Assembly (NCBI RefSeq): GCF_001425825.1
Contig: NZ_LMDM01000004.1
Span: 16,404 to 80,403, forward strand
Source: Rhizobacter sp. Root1238
GTDB lineage: Bacteria > Pseudomonadota > Gammaproteobacteria > Burkholderiales > Burkholderiaceae_C
Direction of reading: 5' to 3'
DNA length: 64,000 nt
Shown here: positions 1 through 9,846 of the stretch, one piece after another
Position numbering within the stretch: position 1 is the stretch's first letter
Layout of the letters: each line of letters begins with the position of its first letter
Translations under genes and position numbers: made by a program
Notes under the pieces: model-generated
Database searches by the model: none
Seen by the model: only the letters and a program-made list of their open reading frames with translations
What the model was told of the DNA's origin: nothing

Positions 1-3000
1 CGGTGACCGGGTTGTTGACGCTGGCGGTGTAGCTGATGCTGCCACCTTCGACCACGGACGTGGCCGACGGTGTGAGCGTGACGGTGGTCGCACTGGCGTT
101 GTCGGTGACGGTGGTATCGACGGCGCCGGTGGTCGTCAGCGCCTCGTAGTTGCCACCACTGTGCGAGCTGATGCCGACCGAGACAGTCTGGTCGCCCTGG
201 GCGTAGGCGTCATCGGCGCGCACGGCGAATGCCGCGCTGGTGCCGCTGGATTGGCCGGCGGCGATGGTGATGGTCTGGCCGTTGCTGAGCGTCAGCACCA
301 GCGGCGAGCCGGTGACCGGGTGGTCGACGTTGGCCGTGTAGACGATGCTGCCGCCTTCGGAGACCGAGTTGGTCGAAGCACTCAGCGTGACAGTCGTGGT
401 GTCGACGGTATCGGCGATGGCCGTGACGGCCGGTGTCGGGTCGATCGACAGCAGGATGCCGCCGCCGCTCGTGCCCTGGATCGTCGCCGACACGCTGGTC
501 GGGTCGACATACACGTCGTCGCTCGCGGCCATCGCCACCTGCGTGGTACCGCTCAGATGCCCGGCCTGGATCGTGATGCTCGCGCCGTTCGACAGGGTCA
601 CTGTCATGTCGCTCACCGGCGCCTGCGTCAGCGTCGCGGTGTAGGTGATGCTGCCGCCGGCCTCGGTCAGGCCCGGCGTGGCGCTCAGGCTCACGCTGGC
701 CACGTCGTTGTCGACAATGGCGGTGGTGACGCTGTTCGCGCTGCCCACGGCCAGGCTCTCGAAGCCGCCGCCGCTCGCACCGGTCACCGTCACGGTGAAG
801 CTCTCGGTGCCCTCGGCCAGTGCGTCGTCGATGGTCGCCAGGTTGAAGCCGGCGCTGCTGCTGCCGGCCGGGATCGTCACCGTCGCGACGCCGGTGTAGT
901 CGCTGCCGTCGGCGGCGACGCCGCTGTAGCTCAGCGTCACGGTCACCGGCGTGGCGGCGACATGGTCCAGCGTCAGCGTGTAGCCGGCGCTCGCGCCTTC
1001 GGCGACGCTGCCCGCGCCGCTGAGCGACACCGTCGTCACGTCGGCGTCGTCGCTCACGTCCACCTGGGCCGTCGAGCTGCCGTTCACCGCCTCGAAATTG
1101 CCGCCGCTGGTGCCGGTGATGCCCACCGACACCGTCTGCGTCCCTTGCACATGCGCGTCGTCACCGCGCAGCACGAGGGCCGCGGTGCTGGCCGAGCTCT
1201 GGCCGACCGGGATGGTCACGCTCTGGCCATTGCTCAGCGTGACGCTGAAATCAGAGCCGGTCACCGCCTGGTTCAGCGTGACGGTGTAGCTGACCGCCGT
1301 GCCTTCGGCCACCGCGCCGGCCGAAGCCGTCACCGTGGCGACCGTCTGCGTGCCGTTGTCGGTGACGTCGGTGCCGACCGTGCTGCCGGTGTCCAGCGCC
1401 TCGAAATTGCCGCCGGTGTGCGAGCTGACGCCGACGTTCAGCGTCTGCGTGCCCTGCGCATAGGCATCGTCCGCGCGCACCGCGAACGGTGCCGTGCTGC
1501 CGCTGGTCTGGCCGACCGCGATCGTGATGCTCTGGCCGTTGGTCAGCGTCAGCACCAGGTCCTGTCCGCTCACCGCATGGTCCAGCTCGGCGGTGTAGAC
1601 GATGCTGCCGCCTTCGGACACGGAGCTGCTCGACGCCTTCAGCGTCACCGTCGTCGCATCGGCGTCGTCGGTGACGGTGGTGCTGGCCGTACTGGCGGTG
1701 TTCAGCGCCTCGAAATTGCCGCCGGCCGTGCCGGTGACCCCGACCACCACCGATTGCGAACCCTGCGCGTCGACGTCGTCGGCACGCAGCACGACGGCCG
1801 GGCTGCTGGCACTCGACTGGCCGACCGGGATGGTGATCGTCTGGCCGTTGCTCAGCGTGATCACGAAGTCGGTGCCGGTGACGGCATGGTCGAGCGTCGC
1901 GGTGTAGTTGACGCCAGTGCCCTCGGCCACCGTGGCCGACGACGCCTTCAGCGTGACGGTCGTCAGGTCGCCGTCGTCGGTGACGGCGGTGCTGACCGTC
2001 GACGTGTGCGCCACGGCCTCGTAGTTGCCGCCGCTGGTCGCGCTGACGCCGACGTTCAGCGCCTGCGTGCCCTGGGCATAGGCATCGTCGCCGCGCACCG
2101 CGAAGGGCGCGCTGTCGGCGCTGCTCTGGCCGACCGGGATCGTGATGGTCTGGCCGTTGCTGAGCGTGACGACGAAGTCCTGGCCGGACACCGGCTGGTT
2201 CACCGACGCGGTGTAGACGATGCTGCCGCCTTCGGCCACCGATGCCGTCGACGCACTCAGCGTCACGGTGGTCGTGCTGGCGTTGTCGGTGACGGTGGTC
2301 GCCACCGTGCTGCCGGTGGCCAGGTTCTCGTAATTGGCACCGCTGTGCGACACGATGCCGACGTTCAGCGGCTGGTCGCCCTGCGCATAGGCGTCGTCCG
2401 GGCGCACCGCGAACGGCGCGCTGTTGCCACTGCTCTGGCCGACGGCGATGGTGATGCTCTGGCCGTTCGACAGCACCAGCACCAGCGGCGAGCCGGTCAC
2501 CGGGTGGTCGACGCTGGCCGTGTAGACGATGCTGCCGCCTTCGGCGACGCTGGTTGCCGAGGCCTTCAGCGTGACCGTCGTCGTGTCGACGGTGTCGGCG
2601 ATGGCGGTGACGGCCGCCGTCGGGTCGATGCTCAGCAGGATGCCGCCGCCGCTCGTGCCCTGGATGGTGGCGCTGACGCTGGTCGGGTCGACGTAGACGT
2701 CGTCGCCGGGCGCCACGGCCACCGTGGCGGTGCCGCTCAGCTGACCGGCCGCGATCGTGATGACCGCGCCGTTCGACAGCGTCACGCTCAAGTCGCTCAC
2801 CGGCGCCTGGGTCAGCGTGGCGGTGTAGACGATGTTGCCGCCGGCCTCGGTGAGGCCGGACGTGGCCGACAGGCTCAGCGTCGCGCTGTCGTTGTCGACG
2901 ATGCCGGTGGTGACGCTGCCGTTGGCGGCGCTGACGACCAGGCTCTCGAACCCGCCCCCGGTGGCCGAGGCCACGCTGACGGTGAAGTGCTCGCTGCCTT

Positions 3001-6000
3001 CGGCCACGGCGTCGTCCAGCGTCGGGATGCTGAAGGTCGCGCTGCTGCTGCCGGCGGGAATGGTGACGGTGGCGATGCCGGTGTAGTCGCTGCCGTCGGC
3101 AGCCGTGCCGCTGTAGCTCAGCGTGACGGTGACCGGGCCTTGCGCCGGGCTGGTCAGCGACAGCGTGTAGCCGGCGCTCGCGCCTTCGGTGACGCTGCCG
3201 CTGCCCGTGATGCTCAGCGTCGTCGTGTCGACCGAATCGGTGACCGTCGTCGTCGCGGCGGCGGCGCTGGGCGCCAGCTGCTCGAAGTTGCCGCCGACGG
3301 CGCTGGCGATGGTGGTCGAGACCGTGCCGCCGTTGACATAGACGTCGTTCGCCGCGGTCGCGTGCGAGACCGAGCCGCTGAACTGGCCGGCGGCGATGGT
3401 GATGGTGTCCCCGTTCGACAGCGTCACCAGCACCGGTGCCTGCGCCACGGCGCCGAGCGTCGCGGTGTAGACGATGCTGCCGCCCTCGACCACCGACGGC
3501 GTGGCCGCCAGCACGACCGTCGTCGCGTCGACGCTGTCGGTCAGCGTGGTGCTGGCCGCCGTCGGGTCGACGCTGAGGTTCTCGAAGTTGCCGCCGCTCG
3601 CGTTCGCGATGGTCGCGCTGATGGTGCCGCCGCTCAGGTAGACGTCGTTGGCCGGTGCGGCGTGGGTGACGCTGCCGGTGGTGGCGCCGGCGGCGATGGT
3701 GATGACGTCGCCGTTCGACAGGTTGACGGTGAGCGGCGTCTGCGCCGCCTGCGTCAGCGTCGCGGTGTAGGTGATGCTGCCGCCTTCGGTCACGCTGCCG
3801 CTGGCCGACAGGCTCAGCGTGGTGGTGTCGGCGCTGTCGGTGATGCTGGTCGAACGCGGCGTCGTGTCGACGTCCAGCTGTTCGAAGTTGCCGCCGGTGG
3901 CGCCGGTGATCGAGGCCGAGACCGGCGCGTGGCCGGCATAGGCGTCGTCGGCCGGGGCGGCGATGCTGACGCTGCCGGTGGTGGCACCGGCGGCGATGGT
4001 GATCGTCGCGCCGTTCGACAGCCTGAGGCTGACCGGCGTCTGCGCTGCCGCGCCGAGCGTCGCGGTGTAGGTGATGCTGCCGCCTTCGACGGCGCTGGCC
4101 GGCGCCGACAGCGTCAGCGTGGTGGCATCGATGCTGTCGCCGATGGCGGTCTGCGCCGGCGTCGAATCGATCGCCAGGTTCTCGAACTTGCCACCGGTCG
4201 CGCCGGTGATGGTGGCGCTGACGGTGCCGGCGTCGGTGTAGACGTCGTCGGCCGGGGCCGGGTGGCTCACCGAGCCGCTTTGTGCGCCGGCCAGGATGGT
4301 GATCGTGGCGCCGTTCGACAGCGTGACGGTCACGTCGGCCTGCGCCACCGCGGTGAGTTGCGCGGTGTAGGTGATGTTGCCGCCCTCGACCGCGCTGGCC
4401 GATGCGACCAGCCGGACGGTGGTGGTGTCGACGCTGTCGGTGACGAGGGTCTGAGCGGCCGTCGGGTCGACGGCCAGCTGCTCGAAGTTGCCGCCGCTGG
4501 CGTTGGCGATGGACACCGACACCGTGCTGCTGCCGGTGTACACGTCGTTCGCGGGCGCGGCATGGCTCACGCTGCCGGTGGTGGCACCGGCGGCGATGGT
4601 GATCACGTCGCCGTTGGACAGGTTGACCGTGACGGGGCCCTGGGCCGCGGCGGTCAGCGTCGCGGTGTAGGTGATGCTGCCGCCTTCGGTCGCGTTGGGC
4701 GTGGCCGCGAGCGACACGGTGGTCGTGTCGATGCTGTCGTTGACGGCGGTGACGGCCGGCGTTGCGTCGATGGTGATCGGGATGCCGCCGCCGGTGGCGC
4801 CCTGGATGCTCGCGCTGACGCTGCCCGGGTCGACGTAGACGTCGTCGCTGGCCGGCAGCGCGACGCTGGTGCTGCCACTCAGGTGGCCGGCCTGCACGGT
4901 GATGACCGCGCCGTTGCTCAGCGTGACGCTCAGGTCGGTGGTGGGCGCCTGGCTCAGCGTCGCGGTGTAGACGATGCTGCCGCCGGCTTCCGTCAGCGCG
5001 GGCGTGGCGGACAGGCTCAGCGTCGCGGTGTCGGCGTCGACAATGCCGGTGTTCACGCTGCCGCTGCCGGCGCTGATCGCCAGGTTCTCGAAGTTGCCGC
5101 CGGTGGCGCCGGCGATGCTGACGGTGAACTGCTCCGGCCCCTCGGCCGTGCCGTCGGTCAGCGCGGCGACGCTGAAGGTCGCGCTGCTGCTGCCGGCGGG
5201 GATCGTCACCGTGGTGACGCCGGTGAAGTCGCTGCCGTCGGCGGCGGTGCCGCTGTAGCTCAGCGTCACGGTGACGGCGGTCTGCGCCGGGCTGGTCAGC
5301 GACAGCGTGTAGCTCGCGGCCGCGCCCTCGTTGACGGTGTTGCTGCCGGTGATGCTGACGGTGGTGGTGTCGATCGAATCGGCGACGCTGGTCGTGGCCG
5401 GCGCCGGGTTCAGCGCGAGGTTCTCGAACTGGCCGCCGCTGGCGCTGCTGATCGTCGTGGAGACGGTGTTGGCGTTGGTGTAGACGTCGTCGGCGCCGGT
5501 GGCGTGCGCGACCGAGCCGCTGCTGGCGCCGGCGGCGATCGTGATCACGTCGCCATTCGACAGCGTCACGGTGACCGGCGTCAGCGCCGGTGCGCCGAGG
5601 CTGGCGGTGTAGACGATGCTGCCGCCCTCGACCACCGACGGCGAGGCCGTCAGCGTGACGGTGGTGGTGTCGACCGTGTCGGACACGGCGGTGGTGGCCG
5701 CGGCCGGGTTGACCGTCAGCTGCTCGAAGCCGCCGCCGGTGGCGCCGTTGATCGTCGCCGAGACGCTGCCGGCGTCGGCATAGACGCTGTCGGCCGGCGC
5801 TGCGTGCGCGACCGAGCCGCTGCTGGCGCCGGCGGCGATGGTGATGGTGGCGCCGTTCGACAGCGTGACCGTCACGTCGGTGGCGGCCGGTGCGCCGAGG
5901 GTGGCGGTGTAGACGATGCTGCCGCCTTCGGCCACCGCTGGCGTCGCGCTCAGCGAGACGGTGGTGGCGTCGGCATCGTCGGTGACCGAGGTCGACGGGC

Positions 6001-6900
6001 TGCCGACCGGCGTCAGCGACTCGTAGCCGCCGCCGCTGCTGCCGGCGATGGTGGCCGTGACGGTCTGCGGGCCTTGGGCCAGCACGTCGTCGGCGCGCAC
6101 CGCGAATGGTGCGCTGCTGGCGCTGCTCTGGCCGACCGGGATCGTGATGGTCTGGCCGTTGTCCAACGTCAGCACCAGCGGCGTGCCGCTGACCGGGCTG
6201 CTGACGGTGGCGGTGTAGACGATGCTGCCGCCTTCGGTGACGCTGGCCGCCGACGCGCTCAGCACCACGGTGCTGTGGCTGCCGTTGTCCGTGACGCTGG
6301 TGCTGACCGGGGCCGCAGGCGCGAGGCCTTCGAAGTTGCCGCCGCTGGTGGACGCGACGCCCACCGTCAGCGTCTGCGTGCCTTGCGCGTAGGCGTCGTC
6401 GCCGCGCACCACGAAGGGCGCGCTGCTGGCGCTGCTCTGGCCGACCGGGATCGTGATGGTCTGGCCGTTGTCCAGCGTGATGACCAGCGGCGAGCCGGTC
6501 ACCGGGTTGTTCAGCGTCGCGGTGTAGACGATGCTGCCGCCTTCGGCCAGCGTGGTGGCCGACGGGCTCAGCGTGAGGCTGGTGGCATCGGCGTCGTCGA
6601 CCACCGTGCTGCTGGTGCTTGCGTTCGGGTCGAGCGACGCGAAGTCGCCGCCGCTCGCCTGGGTGACGCTGACGGCGACCGTCTGCGGACCTTGCGCATA
6701 GGCGTCGTCGGCGCGCACCGGTACTGGGGCGCTGCTGCCGCTGGTCTGCCCGACCGGGATCGTGATGGTGCTGCCATTGCTCAGCGTGATCACCAGCGGG
6801 CTGCCGGCGACCGGGTTGTTCAGCGTCGCGGTGTAGCTGAGGCTGCCGCCTTCGGTCACCGTGGCCGCCGACGCGGTCAGGGTGATGGTCGTGCCTTCGG
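1..6900 (-). repeat. Tandem Ig-like adhesin repeats with a higher-order pattern
   Basis: Tandem coding repeats of about 260-315 bp. Four subtypes can be told apart by eye. Type A carries DDAYAQG, type B carries a DDVY/ANDVY motif followed by a VSATI-like segment, type C carries VxEGA with SYSGTAADGSD, and type D carries LTEAGG. From the N-terminus the order is A3-B2-C-D-B5-C-D-A5-C-D-A2 or more. The C-D pair therefore returns every seven units, near 5000, 2850 and 665, giving a super-period of about 2.15 kb. Confidence 0.85.
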
Positions 6901-8039
6901 GCGTCACCGTGACCGGCACGCTGACCGGCGCCGAGGTGCCGCCTTCGTTGTCGGTGACGGTGAAGCCGATGTCGGTCGAGCCGTGGTAGTTCGGATCCGG
7001 GCGGAACACCAGGTTGGCCGCGTCTGCCGCCGAAATGGGCGTGCCGGCGCTGACCGGGGTCGTGCCGTCGGGCAGGTACAGCGTGCCGTGCTGCGGCAGC
7101 GTGGTGACGGTGACGCTGGTCACGCTGCCGTCGATGTCGCTGCCGCCCAGGTGGACGGCGATCGCGGTGTCTTCGAGGCCCGAACCGGCCGGGACGCTGG
7201 TGGCAACCGGCAGGTCGTTGACCGGCGTGACCGAGATCGCGACGCTGGCCGGCGCCGAGACGGCGCCGCTGTTGTCGGTGACGGTGAAGCTGACGCCGGC
7301 ATTGCCGTTGAAATCGGCGGCCGGCTTGAACAGCAGCCCGGCGGCATCGGCGGCGCTCAGCGTCTGGCCGGCGGTGACGACGGTGACGCCGTCGGCCAGC
7401 AGCAGGCTGGCGCCGGCCGGGATCGAGACGATCGTGACCGAGACCACGTTGCCGTCGGCATCGCTGCCACGCAGCGGCAGCGGCAGCGTGCTGTCTTCGA
7501 GGCCGCTGGCATTGCCGGCGATGGCCGACGGTGCGGTGTTCTGTGGCGCCGGCGGCGGGCCGGCCGGGGTCGGGGCCGGGGCCTGGGCCGGGGTGGCGGC
7601 AACGCCGTCGCCGGTCGGCGTGGTGGGCACGATCGGGGTCGTTGCGGGCGCCGGCGCGGCGGTGTCGGCGAGTTCGAGCGAGGCCGGCGTGATGTCTTCA
7701 GCGATGCGGTCGACGCGCAGGCCCGGGGTCAGGCCGCCACCGCCACCGCCGGTCAGGCCGGCCGCCGGGGCCGTCAGTGCATCGGGCTGGTTCAACTCGG
7801 CGATCACCCGATCGATGTCGGTGTCGGCCGGCGCGGGAACCTTCGGTGCCGCGGCCATCGTCGGCGCGTCGAGGTCTTCCAGCCGCACGATGCCGTCCTG
7901 CGTCGTCAGCACCACATCGCCCCTGTTCACCACGTCGCCGATCTGCAGCGCACGGACGTGGCCGTCGGGCGTGCGGATCAGGGCTGCACCCCACAGTGCA
8001 GACACCTTGCCGTGTTGGGTTTGGACGATGGTGGGCATG
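1..8039 (-). CDS. LapA-type giant repeat adhesin, N-terminal part (3' end beyond window)
   Basis: Cell-surface adhesin probably secreted by the adjacent type I system and held in the outer membrane by its N-terminus. It starts at ATG 8039 (MPTIVQTQHG) after a GAGG ribosome site and reads open to the left edge, so about 2,680 residues are seen and the C-terminal secretion signal is missing. Order: retention-module-like domain (about 1-60), Ala/Pro/Gly-rich linker with PAAG at 91-94 (a LapG-type di-alanine cleavage motif), two cadherin/Ig-like domains (about 160-370), then about 23 Ig-like repeats of roughly 85-105 residues in the window. Many repeats carry acidic DDAYAQG or DDVY motifs that could bind calcium. 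The domain plan matches the Pseudomonas LapA/BapA family; the function is inferred. No lapG or lapD homologue is visible here. Confidence 0.88.
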
Positions 8040-8337
8040 GGATTTCCTCGGACACAAAACTGGCCAGAACTTACCAGTCAGGATATCCAGAAACCCAGCG
8101 CTTATGTACAAACCTACTGCCGTGGTTCGTGACCTGAATCACCGAAACCGGCCCTTCGTGGGGCAATAAGCGAGATCGGTTTGGCCCGGCTCAAAGGGTT
8201 TCGGACGTGTTCGAAACTCCCGGCTGATCGGGTTTTCGACCTGCCGGAAGGGAACTTGAGAAATGAATGTCCGGCCGTTTGTTACGCAAGACCGGCGCCG
8301 GTGGATGCACTGCGAGCCCGAACCGTGGGGCAGCTGC
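8040..8337. promoter_or_regulatory. Spacer upstream of the adhesin gene
   Basis: About 300 bp between the end of the membrane-fusion gene and the adhesin start, both on the minus strand. It is less G+C-rich than its surroundings and holds no convincing gene. It probably carries the adhesin promoter and leader, but I see no sigma-70 consensus pair that I would defend. Confidence 0.4.
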
Positions 8338-9846
8338 CTAGCGTTCGCGCAGCGCGTTCGCCTTGATCTTCAGCACCGGCTTCAGCACGTAGGCGAGCAC
8401 GGTCTTCTGGCCGGTCAGCACGTTCACCTCGGCCGTCATGCCGGGGATGATCGGCATCTTCTCGCTGAAGTTGGAGCGCGTGGTGCGCACCCGCACCAGG
8501 TAGAACGCGTTGCCGCGCTCGTCGGTGATGGTGTCGGGGCTGATGTTCTCGACCTGCGCGTCCAGGCCGCCGTAGATCGAGAAATCGTAGGCGGTGAACT
8601 TGACGGTGGCGGGCTGGCCCGGGCGGATGAACGCGATGTCCTTCGGCGCCATGCGCGCCTCGAGCACCAGGTTGTCGTCCAGCGGCACGATCTCGACGAT
8701 GTCCTTGCCCGGCTGCACGACGCCACCCACCGTGTTGGCCAGCAGCCGCTGCACCCGGCCGCGCACCGGCGACTTGACCTGCGATTTCGCGACCTTGTCG
8801 GTCAGCGCGACCGCGCCTTCGTTCAGCGCATTCAGCTTGCCGGCCACCTCGGCCAGTTCCTTGCGCGCCTCGTTGCGAAAGCCGATCTCGGTCTCCTGGC
8901 TCTTGCGCTCGGCCTCGCCGATGGCGGCCTGCACCCGCGCGATCTGCGCCGCCGACTGCTCCGATTCGCCGCGCGAGCGCGCCACCTCGCGCTCCAGCCG
9001 CAGGATGTCGACCTCCGACACCGCGCCGCTGGCCAGCAGCGGGCGGGTCTTGTTGAGTTCCTGCTGACCGAGCTCGAGCCCGCGGTCGGCCGAGGCCTTG
9101 CGGGCGCGCATCTCGGTCAGCTCCTGCTGGCGCTGCTGCAACTGCTGGCGGTTGATCGACAGCAGCGTCTCCAGTTCGGAGCGCTTGGCCTCATACAGCT
9201 GCCGCTCGCCGAGCAGGATGCGCTGCTCGTCCGGATCGGCCGAGGTCGGCGGCGTGAACACCGAGCCGTCAGCCAGCGCCTGCAGCCGCGCCTGGCGGGC
9301 CTTCAGCGCCAGGCCGGTGGCGTTGCTCTCGCGCACGCCCGACGTGGCGCGCGTCTCGTCGATCTTCAGCAGCAGCTGGCCGGCCTCGACCACCTCGCCT
9401 TCGCGCACCAGGATCTCCGACACCACGCCGCCGTCGAGCGACTGCACCACCTGCAGCTGGCGCGACGGGATCACCTTGCCGTCGCCCTTGGTCACCTCGT
9501 CGACGTGGGCGAGCGCGGCCCAGACGACCAGCAGCACGACGATCAGCAGCGCCGCGCGCACGATGGATTGCGCATGGTGCGTGGCGCTGCGCGACATCAC
9601 CTGGTCGGCCTCGGCCTCGAAGCTGCGGAAACCGGCGTCCGCGGCGTCGTCGCGCGTGGCCACCGGGCCGAGCAGGCGCCGGGTGATCGGGTCGAGCAGC
9701 ACGCGGATGCACTCCAGCACCCACATCACGGCCAGGCCGGTCTTGATCAGCACGCGGTTCAGGCCGCCTTCCTGGCGCGCGCTCATTGGAGTACCTTCGT
9801 GCTGCGCACTGCGGTATTCGCCCTTGGGGCGGCCCGGCGTGCTCAT
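8338..9846 (-). CDS. Type I secretion membrane-fusion protein (HlyD/LapC family)
   Basis: Periplasmic adaptor linking the inner-membrane ATPase at 9843-12071 to a TolC-like pore. The 502-residue protein has a cytoplasmic N-terminus, one membrane segment at about 97-114, a biotinyl-lipoyl-like half near residues 130-175, a long coiled coil rich in Gln, Glu and Arg (about 210-360), and a C-terminal beta domain ending in a conserved-looking VLTGQKTVLAYVLKP segment. The start ATG at 9846 overlaps the ATPase stop as ATGA, so the two are translationally coupled. A second in-frame ATG at 9786 is a possible alternative start. The length fits the HlyD/LapC family (about 450-500). The adhesin downstream on the same strand is the likely cargo. 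Confidence 0.93.
   Translation of the reverse strand: MSTPGRPKGEYRSAQHEGTPMSARQEGGLNRVLIKTGLAVMWVLECIRVLLDPITRRLLGPVATRDDAADAGFRSFEAEADQVMSRSATHHAQSIVRAALLIVVLLVVWAALAHVDEVTKGDGKVIPSRQLQVVQSLDGGVVSEILVREGEVVEAGQLLLKIDETRATSGVRESNATGLALKARQARLQALADGSVFTPPTSADPDEQRILLGERQLYEAKRSELETLLSINRQQLQQRQQELTEMRARKASADRGLELGQQELNKTRPLLASGAVSEVDILRLEREVARSRGESEQSAAQIARVQAAIGEAERKSQETEIGFRNEARKELAEVAGKLNALNEGAVALTDKVAKSQVKSPVRGRVQRLLANTVGGVVQPGKDIVEIVPLDDNLVLEARMAPKDIAFIRPGQPATVKFTAYDFSIYGGLDAQVENISPDTITDERGNAFYLVRVRTTRSNFSEKMPIIPGMTAEVNVLTGQKTVLAYVLKPVLKIKANALRER

Noticed and set aside
1-6900. CRISPR array suggested by regularly spaced similar sequences
   Set aside because: The period is about 260-315 bp, all units are in frame and they encode related protein domains.
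161-8137. Uninterrupted reading frame of 2,658 codons on the plus strand, opposite the adhesin
   Set aside because: It is the antisense shadow of a G+C-rich repeat gene: the product is a low-complexity Arg/Gly/Ala/Val chain with no domains, while the minus strand gives clear Ig-like repeats.
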